Below are positions 1 to 11,099 of a stretch of DNA of 64,000 nucleotides, in pieces. The DNA is taken from the NCBI GenBank assembly GCA_022410635.1, contig JAJVDF010000341.1, positions 1,043,777 to 1,107,776 on the forward strand. Reading direction: 5' to 3'. The DNA comes from Tretioscincus oriximinensis. Lineage: Eukaryota > Chordata > Lepidosauria > Squamata > Gymnophthalmidae. A program made the position numbers and the translations under genes. Under the pieces are notes generated by a model. It was not told where the DNA came from. It worked only from the letters and a program-made list of their open reading frames with translations, and did no database searches. How positions within the stretch are numbered: the first letter of the stretch is position 1; each line of letters starts with the position of its first letter.

Positions 1-50
1 TCCATCCATCCATCTACCCCCTCCAACCATCCATCCCTTCCTCCTTCCCG
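1..50. repeat. CCAT minisatellite unit at the window edge
   Basis: CCATCTACCCCCTCCAACC matches the core of the array at 1760-2175, so the left edge lies in or near a second block of the same minisatellite. Confidence 0.7.
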
Positions 51-360
51 CCATCGACTGAGCCAACCAATCAGCTATTTAAGAATGGGAAATGCAGACC
101 TTTTGTGCACCAGGTTTTATTTTGAGATATACCCTGGAATAGGGGCGGCATCGCGTGGCAGCCTTCACGGGCGTGCGGGCGGCGGGTCCCTATTACGAGG
201 CCTGTCTCCCAATGCAGCCACAGCACAGAAAGGGGCCCTGGGCGTCGCGAAGGTACCCCTGGGCGCCTAAGTTTTAATACACGTTCAATGTACTTCCAGA
301 ACGAAGAGAAAACGGCAAGTGAGCGGGGGAATGATCTCTTTCACTTTTTCTATATGTCTC
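51..360. other. Single-copy GC-rich sequence
   Basis: CpG-containing stretch with no recognised gene or repeat. A 61-codon frame at 85-270 has no family features. Confidence 0.5.
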
Positions 361-370
361 TCTGGGTTTT

Positions 371-373
371 TTT

Positions 374-411
<38 letters not shown>

Positions 412-437
412 TGAGTGAGTGTGAGAGAGAGAATATA
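371..437. repeat. GT/GA dinucleotide repeat
   Basis: A short GT run followed by a GA run with GAGT interruptions. It produces spurious Ser/Leu/His frames on the minus strand. Confidence 0.9.
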
Positions 438-906
438 CATAAATACATAAATAAGAAAAGAATAAATGAATAAAAAAAGTAAATAAATGCATATATATAA
501 ACAAACAAACTCCCTTGGTTCGAAATCAACCCTGGAACCTGATGGGATATTTTGATTCGTTTTTGTGTTTGGCAAATGATTCGAAAAAGGATCGAATACG
601 GATTAAAAACAGGTTCGAATTCTTGCTGTCTCTGGAAGATAGAAATCAGGAAGTAGGTTGGAGTATAAATATGATAAATAAATGAAATGAAATTATCTAC
701 TTTCTACTATCCCGCCCCGTTTTCCATTGGTGTATTGGAAGAGAAATTCGGATTTGCGGGCTTCTGATTCCCCTGCGAGTAAACTGACTCCGGAGTAAGC
801 CCCAGACTGTGCCCGAGGGAGCGAAGCAAACGCACCCAGAAATCTCCCCTTCCCATCTGTACAAACCCTTGAGACATCTGGATTCATCCCTGGCCACCAA
901 AAAGTA

Positions 907-1113
907 CACCTAAATTTTAATCCGGTTTCACTCCACTTTCATAACGGAAGGAACCATCAGCATAATGTCCAACTGCTTTCTCTGGGCATTCTCGAACTCA
1001 AAAAAACCCACTTTCGGTTTAGGTAATGTGAAAAGAAAATGGTTATTTACTTTTCAGCTGTGTTTTTTTTTCCATCCTGAAAGTGGAGTGAAGCCGGATT
1101 AAAACCTAGGTGT
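907..1113. mobile_element. Non-autonomous DNA transposon with 35-bp terminal inverted repeats
   Basis: The left arm at 907-941 (beginning CACCTAAATTTTAATCCGG) is the reverse complement of the right arm at about 1078-1113 (ending CCGGATTAAAACCTAGGTG) with three or four differences. The bases just outside are TA on the left and TG on the right, which could be a decayed TA target site. There is no coding sequence inside. Confidence 0.75.
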
Positions 1114-1243
1114 GACCAGGGCCCATATTTCTTTCATAATCTATGGGAATGGTTGTGAGCAGGATATTCCAAACCATTTCTCTGGGAAGGAGGGCGAAAA
1201 GGGATGGAAATGTTGGGTTGGGGAAGAACAGAACCTAAGGTTG

Positions 1244-1545
1244 GACCCTTATTCTGGTCACATCTCGAGACAGAGCTTGGCCATCCACATCCCAGTATAG
1301 ACTATGGCAGGCCCCATTCGGGGCCTGCCATAGTCTGCACTAGCATGTGGTTGGCAGGCTCCCATTCCCAGGGACAGCCCAGGAGTCACGAACAGGAGCA
1401 GCATATTTTGNTTTCCTCTGTTCNGACTGCCCAGGTGCATCTGGTGGGCCTCTGTGTGACACAGAATGCTGGACTCGATGGGCTGTGGCCTGATCCAGGA
1501 TGGCTCTTCTTATGTTCTTACGTTCTTAGGATAAGGCTTCGTGTA
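1244..1545. mobile_element. Palindromic MITE (family P), interrupted by an L3-like tail
   Basis: The left part (1244-1383) holds the diagnostic centre GGCAGGCCCC-ATTCG-GGGCCTGCC. The right arm resumes as ATAAGGCTTC after the L3 insert at 1384-1530. Family P units are about 165-180 bp with nearly complete two-fold symmetry and no coding capacity. Confidence 0.75.
1384..1530 (+). mobile_element. L3-like LINE 3' end
   Basis: Carries the family's 3' sequence (GAACAGGAGCAGCATATTTT, then GGTGCATCTGGTGGGCC and GGCCTGATCCAG) and the terminal octamer TTCTTATG/TTCTTACG. It is inserted in the MITE at 1244-1545, so it is younger than that MITE. Confidence 0.85.
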
Positions 1546-1759
1546 GATGCACGATTCGCATTGAATAGCACTGCGCGTTATCCAATCCAGAGGCAGGAAA
1601 GCAGCTACTGCGTGGGAACCTAAACTGTGCCCAGGGAAGAGACATGTAGAAAAATCACATGCAAGACTGCGAAGTCCGGAAAGGGTCTTATTGTTTCCAT
1701 CTATAAATGTACCTTTGGGCATCTGCAACTCTTATAAAATTGGCACCCTTGAAATGGCA

Positions 1760-2175
1760 TCTCTCCCTCCCTCCATCCTTCCATCCATCCATCCTTCCAT
1801 CCATCCATCCATCTACCCCCTCCAACCACCCATCCCTCCCTCCATCTCTCCCTCCATCTCTCCCTCCCTCCATCCTTCCATCCATCCATCCTTCCATCCA
1901 TCCATCCATCCATCTATCCCCTCCAACCACCCATCCCTCCCTCCATCTCTCCCTCCATCTCTCCCTCCCTCCATCCTTCCATCCATCCATCCTTCCATCC
2001 ATCCATCCATCCATCTATCCCCTCCAACCACCCATCCCTCCCTCCATCTCTCCCTCCATCTCTCCCTCCCTCCCTCCATCCTTCCATCCATCCATCCTTC
2101 CATCCATCCATCCATCCATCCATCTATCCCCTCCAACCACCCATCCCTCCCTCCCTCCATCTCTCCCTCCCTGGC
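1760..2175. repeat. CCAT/CCCTCC minisatellite with 101-109-bp higher-order units
   Basis: The marker CTCCAACCACCCATCCC recurs at 1820, 1921, 2022 and 2131, spacing 101, 101 and 109. Each unit mixes CCAT and CCCTCC. It creates long Pro/Ser/Ile-rich spurious frames on + and Trp/Met/Asp/Gly-rich ones on -. Confidence 0.95.
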
Positions 2176-2214
2176 AACTGTGGTGTATGTGTGCACCTCT
2201 TGCAGGGGCATCCC

Positions 2215-2560
2215 CCAGCGAAACTGGCACCCCCAAAACTGCATCGTTTGCACCCACATCCCAAAATTGGCGGCCCCAAAATTGCACCTATATCGTTGGT
2301 TTCTCTAAAACTGGCACCCTAAAATTCTACTCTCGGTGGCTGCCTTCCAATATTAGGATCCATCCCAAATTCCACTTTTATTGCCCCTCGAAAATTGGCC
2401 CCCTCGAAATGTACTGTGGAGCGAGCTTTGCAAAACTGGTACCCCCAAAATTGCATCTCTGCCCCCAACGAAGCTGAACACCCACACACTTGCAAGTGTG
2501 CTGGCGGCACCTCCAGAACTGGACCCCAAAATGGGACCTGCGGATTGGTTTCCTTGTATT
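2215..2560. repeat. Diverged tandem array, period about 42 bp
   Basis: The core AAAACTGGCACCCCCAAAA recurs in diverged form at 2221, 2263, 2307, 2391, 2432 and about 2514, all at multiples of 41-44. A further unit at 1735-1760 lies on the other side of the CCAT minisatellite, which therefore expanded inside the array. Confidence 0.75.
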
Positions 2561-2599
2561 CTCTCTCCCTGGTGTGTGTCGATCTTTTAGCTTCAGTCT

Positions 2600-4437
2600 T
2601 CTGGTTTTGAAAAATTAAAAGCATCCAGAGCCAGCTCTTCTTTAATTGAGATCAGTGACATTTTGCATTCATTTTTACTAAAAACAAAACAAAATCAGGA
2701 TTCGTGGGGACAGATCAAACCATGGGAACCTTTACAAAGGCATCAGTAAAAACCTATTTAAAAGGTTTTATAGCGTTGGCATTGCTGGTGACGCAAATAG
2801 GATTTGGTGTTCAAGGGTTCGATTTCTACCAATGTTATTTAAAAATAAAGTGCAAACGAAAAAAGAGTTTTTCTGAGCTTGTACAGAGTGTCCGATTTTT
2901 ACTACTGCCAATTCCTAGGTAGGTTTGGGAGCCTGGCAATGATTTCTAGGCCTTGGCTGCTAAAAATTCAGGATCTTCCTGAGCACGTTTGGATTTAAAA
3001 CCAAAATATATGCACCGTAAAAGATGGAGAAGGGAAATTTTAGCAGTTTTCCAAGCTTTAAGTCAAATGTCTTTTGCTGTCTCCTGGATGCAGTAAGAAA
3101 CAGGGAAGAGAAACAGCATTACAGATTTTAGGAAGCATCACACCAACTAGGCTGCCTATTTTTTTAATTTATTGCAACCCACACTTGTGCCTTTCTGGGT
3201 CTTTTAGATAAGGCTCAGAGACCGAATCATATTAGCAATGGATTGTATTGGAATATTTGCAAATAAAAGCTCAGGCAAAGCTGGGAAAACTTTGTGCAAG
3301 TTTGCAGAGTTTTTACTTGTTTTTTAGCCCTACAATCCAAGAAATAAATATTGATTTTGCTGGAATTTCATTTTTGGGCCCAAACATTCTAAAATTGCAT
3401 TAGATTTAACACACATCCACACACCCAGAACAGCACTGGGGTGCAGATTTACCCCACATGTACCCAGAAAACTATACAGAAATGTAAATATTACAGTATT
3501 TTGGGGTTAAGTTTCATCGCAACACCATAAGTAGGATTACAATTTTTTAAAAAAAGGAAAGACAGGATAGAGGTATTGCATCTTTAATGGATGTGTCAAA
3601 GAGGGAATTTCAGCAGGTGCTGACTTGATTATTTACTTCCTGATTGATTGATTTACGAATCCTGTCCCTGAAGGATGTGTAAGGTTTAAAATCAAGATAT
3701 AAAATTAAGATATTAAACTGTGCCTTGTTTCTTCAATCAAAAGTCAGATTACAGAGGAGCATTTTCAAAAATTTGATTGTACCATGAGGAGGAAACCATT
3801 TCATTGTCTGGTGGGCACCCCCAGAGAGAAGGTTCTGCCCTCCTTATAAAGTGCACCTGCTGAAATTGCTTCTTTTTTGCAACCATTTCTTCCCCTGGCA
3901 GCCCCAGACACAAGTGCTGTGAGATACAGCAGTAATGAAATGCAATGAAAACAACCAATGTGTTTGTTTGCACACCTCTTTGGGGGAAAAATGGAGTGAA
4001 AATTCACTCCCACAGGATCATCAGACGGGTAGAACTCAGTGGGTCTACTCAAGAGTAAGACGTTCATTGCTTAGCACTGCCTTAAACCGAGAACATAGTC
4101 CTAAACTTGGGGTACCGACCTATGACTCTAAAGCAGGGGGGGGGGGAATTAAGAGGATAATTTATTTTATTATTTAAATGTTTTATTACACAGCCTGTAG
4201 AATTCAGAATTTTCAGCAAAGCGGGTTCAGTAAGGGCTTCCTGTATTCTGTTCTGCTTCTTTCCTCCTTTTTTAATTTCCAAGCATTTCCCTCTTCTTCC
4301 TCCTTCTGTAATAAAGTTATTTATTTAATGAATGTGGGCATTAGTAATAAGAGCAAGAATGCCAGTCCATTTTTGGAAACGATTTTAAAATACATTCAAT
4401 TTTAAAATCAATATTATTTGCAGAATCACATACAATT
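2600..4437. other. Single-copy non-coding sequence
   Basis: AT-rich sequence with no recognised repeat or exon. Frames at 2704-2922 and 3749-4177 have no recognisable domain or splice signals. A poly-G run at 4136-4146 is the only low-complexity feature. Confidence 0.5.
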
Positions 4438-4583
4438 CTGTCCCCACTGTGCCTTATTCTGGGTTGTACCTTGGTCATCCACATGCCTGTGTGGACTATG
4501 GCAGGCCCCATTCGGGGCCTGCCATAGTCTACACTAGCATGCAGATGGCAGGCTCCTCTTTTGAGATACAGCCCAGAATAAGG
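4438..4583. mobile_element. Palindromic MITE (family P)
   Basis: Left terminus CTGTCCCCACTGTGCC, symmetric centre GGCAGGCCCCATTCGGGGCC and right arm CAGCCCAGAATAAGG are present. The extreme right end is eroded. Confidence 0.85.
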
Positions 4584-5072
4584 TTGCTTTTGTGGCTTTG
4601 CAAAATTCATCCGTTGATCTACTTTTAGAAGTAGATATGATCAGGTCCAAATTGTGGCCACTGAATTTTTCATCCTGGTTTCCTTGCTGCCAGAGACAAA
4701 CCAGGATAGAACTGCAGCTTTTAGTGGTGTTTCAATGAAGACATCTTAGCAGATAAATGAGTGACAAATACTAATTATATGTATACAGTTTCATTACTGT
4801 TGAAGCAACACATTTTGGCACCTAGACTCTGAGTTATTTTAGCAGATGCAGCATATAATACCTGCGACATCTCCTGAATCTCTGGCTTAAATGTCAAATT
4901 CAAATTCACCCTTTTTTCCTTCAACACCCTCCACTCTTTCAGGGATAACAGATTCCTCCCATTAATAGGGACAATTTCTATAAAAAAAAATTCAAAGTTG
5001 CTTGCAGTTTGGTTTGAATGGACTTTCCTGGAAAAGAAGACCAGGATCTGTCTCTTTTTAACAGAGTTAAAA
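4584..5072. other. Single-copy sequence
   Basis: No repeat or exon recognised. Confidence 0.4.
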
Positions 5073-5350
5073 AGGACCAGTCTGGAAGTCTCCCGGTTGG
5101 ATTCTGACTTCTCCACAAAAAGCAGATTAGGTTACTTTGGGATACTCTCAGTTCTTCAGAACTCTCTCAGACCCACCTATTTCACAAAGTATCTGTTGTG
5201 AAGAGAAGAACAGAAGGTTGTGGAAGCTGCTTTCGCTTTGGGTTAAGAAAAGTGCTGTATAAAAATACCCTTCCCCTTCTTCTTCTCCTCCTTCTCTTCC
5301 TCCTTCTTCTTTTTCTCCACCTCCTCCTCCTCTTCCTCCTCCTCCTCCAG
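5073..5350 (+). mobile_element. tRNA-derived SINE, head H1 with CTT/CTC tail T2
   Basis: H1 head: AAGTCTCCCGGTTGGATTC resembles a pol III B box, followed by the core CTCTCTCAGACCCACCTA and GTCTGTTGTGAAGAG-type sequence. T2 tail: TTTGGGTTAAGAAAAGTGCT, then GTATAAAAA, then a CTT/CTC microsatellite. Confidence 0.8.
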
Positions 5351-5455
5351 ACTGTCCAGGGAAATTGGTGGCCACTGTATGAGACAGAATGATGGTCTAG
5401 ATGGGCCCGTCCTCATTTAGCAGGGCTCCTCTTCTTTCCTTATGTTCTTCAACTC
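5351..5455 (+). mobile_element. L3-like LINE 3' tail
   Basis: GAAATTGGTGGCCACTGTAT, then GAGACAGAATGATGG and GGGCTCCTCTTC followed by a degenerate octamer are the family 3' end. Confidence 0.75.
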
Positions 5456-6340
5456 TGCTGAAATCTGCTTTTCTCTTTCCCATGTGAAAAGCTTTGATTA
5501 CGAATGCGTTAAAGCTCTGAGGGACCACGGATTATGGGCGGCACACGGGGCTTCCAAGAGCCGTGGCAGTAAAAGCAGGTGGTGCGAGCGAAGTATACAA
5601 AATCATGCATGGGTTGGGGTGGTGGGAAGAGGAGGCAGGGCTGAGGGTTTGTGTCAGATAACATTAAACTCTACTTTGTAGCATCTGTCCACAAAGCTGA
5701 TGGGCAGGAGGGTGTGGATGGACAAGGGGAAAGACCCTTTCATCCAGAAAATCTACTGAATTTGCAACCAGAAGATGTGGTGAGAGGATTAGGCAACAAA
5801 AACTTGGGAGGCGACTTGTATCAACGGCTGGAGTGAATGGTTAGGTGAGGCCCCCAGGTTGGAAAATGGGCATGGAGCGCCCATTGCAGGGAGTTGGAGG
5901 CAGCGGCCCTCTGGTGCAGTTTGGGGCTGGGGGGGGGGGGTTCGCAGGTTCCTCCAGCCTTGGCAAAGTTAGGACAGCGGCTGGGAGGAGGCGCATTCAG
6001 GCACTTACCGGTCTCTCAGTCTGCAAGTTGAATGTCAATACAAAATGGCACCTCTAGGGAAACAGAGAGACTGTAGCCCCTCCTAGGCAGCCCTCCCACT
6101 GCTTCTGGGATTGGCGACCCCTTTTGTCAATTAAAAAAGCTGCCTGGAGCTTTTTTATTTGTTGGCAGCACCTCTATGAAAGGAGATTTTATCATTGGTT
6201 TTAATCTCTGAGTGTTCGCCGAACCCCACGAATACAGTGGCCAGGCGCCACTGGATAAAGGTTTTGCTTTCTTCCTAATGTCGCTATGAAAGACAGGAGA
6301 GAAAAATGCAGCTTGCACCATCTGTATGTAAAAGAGGAGA
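5456..6340. other. Mostly single-copy sequence
   Basis: A 30-base L3-like scrap lies near 5592-5620. The rest is not recognised. Confidence 0.4.
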
Positions 6341-6357
6341 GTTTTGCAATTGTAGCT

Positions 6358-6512
6358 TTTTCTCCTTCTCCTCCGCCTCTTCATCCTTTTTTCTTTTTTT
6401 TGCGATCTTTTTCTTCCTCCTTTTTCTCTCCCTCCTCCTCCTTCTCCGCCACTTCCTTCTCCTTCCTTCCTTCCTTCCTTCCTTCCTTCCTTCCTCCTCC
6501 TCCTGCCCAAGA
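6358..6512. repeat. CTT/CTC then CCTT microsatellite
   Basis: Pyrimidine-rich trinucleotide stretch leading into about ten CCTT units; explains the Ser/Phe/Leu frames here. Confidence 0.9.
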
Positions 6513-6529
6513 ACAATGGGTGAGGCTGT

Positions 6530-7570
6530 ATTGTGAGATGATAGACTAGTTGATGATGGACTAGCTTGTTTGTTTCCTTTATTTATAAAGCTGATTTTTG
6601 CCCTGATCCAGCAGGGTTCCTTTGGTGCTCTCGGATACAAAGACTTCCTAAGGTTGCTCTGAGGAAACAAAGGATGTAACAAAAGGGGACTTGATAATGG
6701 GGAAAGGAGGATGCTGTGGATGGAAGCAAAAAGGGAAAAATCGGATGAATTCCATAAAGAAGAGAAAGATGTAATTGAGGAACTGCAAGTCCCTGGGAAC
6801 TAGAGGAAATATCTTGCATCTTTCCAGAATGGAAAGAGCAGAGGCAAAGGTAAATCCAGATCAAGGAGGCCTGGATGCCAGGTAAATACACCTTTGAGAC
6901 AAGGACCCTGAGTCTGAACATGGGTGTCATGAATAGTTTCCCTGATAGACATTAGAGCAGTTTTCTGGTTGGTTGTTTACTGGCTTCAAGGGTCTGAATT
7001 TGAAGAATGGTGTTATATGCTGATTGGACAGAAGAAGGGGAATATTCTAGAAGGGGTCACATGTCATCAGTTGATTGGCCCAGCAGCCCAAAGAGGGCCT
7101 ATATAAGGATGACAGTTCAGATGGTTTACTGTACTTGTTCAAACTCAGTTCAGTAGTGGGAGTTGTTTGAGAATCTCATACACTTTATCAGATTATCCCT
7201 TCTTGTACAAGGGATGAGTTCTCGTACACTAATGGCCAAGAATTCCACTTGGGGCGGAAGTGACATTATTGTGATGTCACTTCCAGAAAGGGCACCCCAG
7301 GGCAGGAAGCGACTTAAAATAATGACCTGACATGACCTCACCCAACCCCAGAAGTGACATCAAAATAATTCGTGGATGTTTTGCTCACGAGTAAAAACCA
7401 AAAACCTCATGTATTTTGGGGCTCTGGGCCGAGATTTCCACCTGGAAAACACTTAGTACTGATTCAGTTGCTTGCAGAAGTCTCTTTAATAAAATCACTT
7501 TGTCAGTTTTATTTGACAGTGTGGTTCTCTGAGAGCTTTAAGATTGGCACCACAATGGCCTTTTCTGCCC
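6530..7570. other. Single-copy sequence with ETS/CRE-like repeat motifs
   Basis: No gene recognised. GGAAGTGACATTA (7257-7269), TGATGTCACTTCC (7272-7284) and GAAGTGACATCA (7351-7362) match motifs repeated elsewhere in the window. Confidence 0.5.
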
Positions 7571-7697
7571 AGAGCCTTATTCCAAGTGGTGTCCTGGAAT
7601 AGGGACCTGCCAGCTCCATAGCAACACAGTTTGCCATAATCTATACTGGCTCATGGTTGTCATGTCCCTGTTTCAGGATATAAACCAGAATAAGGAT
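7571..7697. mobile_element. Diverged palindromic MITE (family P)
   Basis: GAGCCTTATTCCAAGTGGTG, then a central GACCTGCCAG, and a right arm AAACCAGAATAAGG. An old copy. Confidence 0.55.
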
Positions 7698-7778
7698 CCA
7701 ATACAGAAAAGGTCCATGCTTCTTTAAAGGGAAAGCTCATCCAAAATCAATCCCACCCAGAAAAGTGGGATTGGGACT

Positions 7779-8030
7779 ATTTATTTATTTGTACTTGTCT
7801 CCCGCTTTATACCGGAAGATCTCAGGGCGGCCAACCATAGAGTGGCGCAGATAGCTTTTGTTGCTTTCTCCACAACAGACACCCTGTGGAGTAGGTGGGG
7901 CTGGGAAAGTTTAAAGAACTGCGACTGGCCCAAGGTCACCCAGCTGGCTTTCATGGAGGAGTGGGGAATCAAACCGGGAGACTACCAGGTACAAGTGCAA
8001 CACTCTAACCACTACACCAAACTGGCTCTC
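7779..8030 (-). mobile_element. tRNA-derived SINE, head H1 with L2-like tail T1
   Basis: Read on the minus strand: GAGAGCCAGTTTGGTGTAGT (A-box region), a B-box-like GGTTTGATTCCCC, the core CAGCTGGGTGACCTTGGGCC, then the T1 tail GCCCTGAGATCTTCCGGTAT and an AAATAAATA end. Confidence 0.9.
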
Positions 8031-8239
8031 AAATATAGCCCAAATCTTGTGCAAAGTTTGGACTAGGGTTGCTTTGCCTTTTCCCTTAAGATGTATCAAA
8101 TATTGTCATATATACGTTCAGAAAATCATTGGAGGCACAACCTCTTTTACCTGGCCTTTGGCTTTGGTACTTTCGGGCACTGTTTTAATATAATAATTTT
8201 ATATATATTATGTTTATTATTGTTGGTGATGTGAGACTT

Positions 8240-8330
8240 TTGAGTTTCTTCTCCTCTCCTCCTCATCCTTCTCTTTCTCTCCCTCCTCTTCCTGCTCCTC
8301 CTCTTTCCCTTCCTGCTACCCACTGCTCGG
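8240..8330. repeat. CTC/CTT-rich microsatellite
   Basis: Imperfect pyrimidine trinucleotide stretch. Confidence 0.8.
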
Positions 8331-8498
8331 ACTACACTTCCCAGCAGGCCACACCGCCAGCACAACTACTGGACTGCTTTTATAACAATCACTTGCCGTC
8401 ATCAAAAAAACAGCTAGAAAAGCAGGCATAAGCACAACTCAAAAGTATAAAGCAAGAAACAAAAATTCTGCCAGGCAGTAGAGAAACAGGCACCCACC

Positions 8499-8590
8499 TA
8501 TATCTGGGATAGTTTAGTGAATCCTGCATAGAACAGGGGTTGGACCCGATGATCCCTAGAGGGCCTCTCCAACTCTATGATTCTATGACC
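8499..8590 (+). mobile_element. CR1 LINE 3' end
   Basis: TTTAGTGAATCCTGCATAGA, GGGGTTGGACCCGATGATCC and CTCTATGATTCTATGA match the 3' end of the longer CR1 at 41479-41600. Confidence 0.85.
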
Positions 8591-8610
8591 CTGGAGGACC
8601 CTTGGCTGCA

Positions 8611-8724
8611 TCCACACATCACTTTGATTCCACTGTTATGTTGGAATATTCCACAATATCCCACAGTAAAGCATAATATGGAGGACTAGTGTGGAATATA
8701 GTGGAACAAATAAGTGACGTGTGA
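8611..8724. mobile_element. Possible small inverted-repeat element
   Basis: CACACATCACTTTGATTCC near 8613 is inverted, with gaps, at 8700-8723 (GTGGAACAAATAAGTGACG). It looks like a decayed MITE. Confidence 0.4.
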
Positions 8725-9156
8725 GAAAGGCTATGCTTCGATGGCCACCCGCTGCATTGTGGAGAGGGAAAACCCTCATTTCTAGATGATTCCCCAATGC
8801 TCCTGACCTGCCCAAGGTGTGCTTGAAGGCAAAGAGAACCAGGATCCTTCCTCTGGAATTATTTAGAACTGGATGGGACAGAGCTCTGTGGAATTTACAG
8901 TAGGAAACATGTCCCCAGGGGAAAGAATGTATGAGCTCATTGGCAGCCTTCACATCCTTCTGCTCTTAGGTATGCCAGACCCAGAAGGAGCTGCCTGTCT
9001 TTTTAAGTTTACCGCATTTCAGCACAGTCAGGAGGCCCAGAAGAAGGAAAGGCAGAGGGCAGATCGAAGCAGGGGCTCTCCTCAAAGTGCAGGAGTTCCT
9101 CAATACAGACAGGATTCCAAACATAAGCAACAACAACAAATTTTCTGTTTCCTGCT

Positions 9157-9406
9157 TATTTATTTATTTGTATTTATATTCGGCCCTATACCCGAAGGTC
9201 TCAGGGTGGCCGATGTTGGGTGTGTGTATGTGCAAGGAGCTTTTTGTTGCTTTCTCCACAAACAGACACCCTGTAAAGTAGGTAGGGCTGAGAGAGTTCT
9301 AAAGAACTATGATTGGCCCAAGGTTACCCAGCTGGCTTCATGGAGGAGTGGGGAGGCTACCAGATAAGAGTCTGGCACTCTAAGCACTGCACCAAACTGG
9401 ATCTCT
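9157..9406 (-). mobile_element. SINE H1-T1
   Basis: Same arrangement as 7779-8030, with part of the B-box region deleted (GGAGTGGGGAGGCTACCAG on +). Tail TATTTATTTATTTG lies at the left. Confidence 0.88.
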
Positions 9407-9572
9407 AAAGTTGGATTTCTGCCTTCTTTTTGCACCCATTAAAGATACAAACTGCTACCCCAGATTTTGTTTGGTGACAGGAATTTTAATTATAAAAAGA
9501 GGCCTGTTAATCAAGTACAATTTATGACACCTGCAGCATCTGGTGGGTTGTTGCAGTCCTATGGTTTCATAC

Positions 9573-9720
9573 TTAAGGTATAATCCAGTTTCAGTACACT
9601 TTCAGCGTGAAAGACCCCAAAAGCAAAGTGGCAGGCTGTTTTCTTTCGGTATTCTCCAACTCGGAAACCCACCTGGGGTTCAATTCATTTGAAAAGACAA
9701 TTACTGTTCACTCAGGTGCT
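9573..9720. mobile_element. Diverged relative of the 907-1113 inverted-repeat element
   Basis: GGTATAATCCAGTTTCAGT followed by ACACTTTCA resembles the left arm at 907-941, and the middle (GGCAGGCTGTTTTCTTTCGG, then ATTCTCCAACTCGGAAACCC) resembles the interior of that copy. The right arm is too decayed to define. Confidence 0.5.
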
Positions 9721-9784
9721 ATTTTTAAACGCAGTCCTAGACAAATGGAGCAAACCAGGAAATAACAGTTTTCATAAAATGATA

Positions 9785-10430
9785 AGGGTTGGTAAAATCC
9801 TAGAGTTGACAGGGTCATAGGGTCCAACCCACTGCTCAAAGCAGGACTCATGAAAGCATCCCAGGCAGAAGGTTTGGAGATTTCCAGCAAAGGCAAACTC
9901 ACCACCTCCTGTGGCAACTTGTTCCACTGGTTTATCACCCTTCCTGTCAGAAAGTTTTTTTTTCTGATATCTAATCTAATTCTACCCTCTTGCAGTTTCA
10001 TCCCATTGTTTCTAGTCCTTCCATGTGCTAATGAGAACAGTGCTGATCCCTCTGCTTTTGGCAGCCCTTCAGGTATTTGTTGGCAGCTATCAGGTCTCCT
10101 CTCCGTCTTCTCTTTTGCAGACTGAACATCCCAGGACATGGTTTCCAGACCACTCACCATCCTGATAATTCTCCTTTGAAAACCTGCTCCAATTTATCAT
10201 TGTTCCTTTTAAATTGAGGTGCCCAGAACTGAACACAGTATTCCACATGTGGCTGACCAAAGTACTGTAGAGAGGAAATTCTCTGTTCATCTTAATACAC
10301 CCCAGGATTGTGTTTACCCTTTTTGCAGCTGCTTCACTCTGTGGACTCGTGTTTAATTTTGATGTACCAACACAAGTAGCTCTTTTTCACATCTGCTGCT
10401 ACTCAGACACATTCCTCCCATTCTATACGT
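9785..10430 (-). pseudogene. CR1 LINE 3' part with broken RT C-terminus
   Basis: A minus-strand frame at 9708-10160 gives the same C-terminal motifs as the CR1 at 40479 ([34 protein letters not shown]). Sequence to 10430 extends it towards the RT core. Frameshifts and stops make it inactive. Confidence 0.85.
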
Positions 10431-10639
10431 CCATGAAAGGTATGTCCTAAAACTGAAGATCCTGCATGCAGTGCTTTCTGGGGACCATTTTCATGAGGTG
10501 ACAATGGCAACCAGTGATCCTCCCTGATCCAGGACCCAGCAGAGTTACTGGAGTTGGAAAGCTATTCTTGGATGCAGATGCTTTTTGATCAGGAACCTGC
10601 CGAAGCCAGATCCAGAAGGCTTTTCCAAGGCTCATATGG

Positions 10640-11098
10640 AAGTCAGGCTGCAACGCCTGGGTCTCTTCAGCCTTGAAAGACGGTGTTTAAGAGGGTATCT
10701 GATTAAAGTGCATAAAATCATGGGGACCTTCCTTGAAACTGATGAGCAAAAGAGAGAGGACAGACAAAGGAAAGTATTTTTTCACCCAGAGGCTCATTGG
10801 CCTGTGGAATTTACTTCCAGAAGAGGTGGTAGTAGCTAGCAGTCTGGATAGATATAAGACTGGATTAGACAAGGATATAAGTACTAGGATGGATCTCTTG
10901 ATGCTGCTTCCAGGATAGAGCAACAGGCAGGATTCCTATAATACCATTTGCAGGAAGTCAAGAACAGGTGAGGATTTTGCCTTCTCATGCTTCAGACTGC
11001 CCACGTGCAATTGGTGGGCCACTGGGTGAGACAGAAGGCTGGACTATTTAGGCTCAGGGCCCCGTCAGCAGGGCTCCTCTTACGATCTTATGGCTAGT
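10640..11098 (+). mobile_element. L3-like LINE 3' end
   Basis: Contains the family order: CTGGGTCTCTTCAGCCTTGA, GTATTTTTTCACCCAGAGG, GGAATTTACTTCCAGAAGAG, GGAGTCAAGAACAGG-like sequence and the tail GGCTCCTCTTACGATCTTAT. It ends LINE ORF2, with decayed frame. Confidence 0.85.
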
Positions 11099-11099
11099 A

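Noticed and set aside
1691..2477. Long Pro/Ser/Ile-rich frames of 205 and 256 codons
   Set aside because: They are translations of the CCAT/CCCTCC minisatellite; all three forward frames and the reverse frames are open, so there is no coding signal.
2704..2922. Possible signal-peptide exon (MGTDQTMGTF... with a hydrophobic run), considered as WNT3A exon 1
   Set aside because: It does not end in YPIWW, lacks a donor at the right phase and runs into unrelated sequence.
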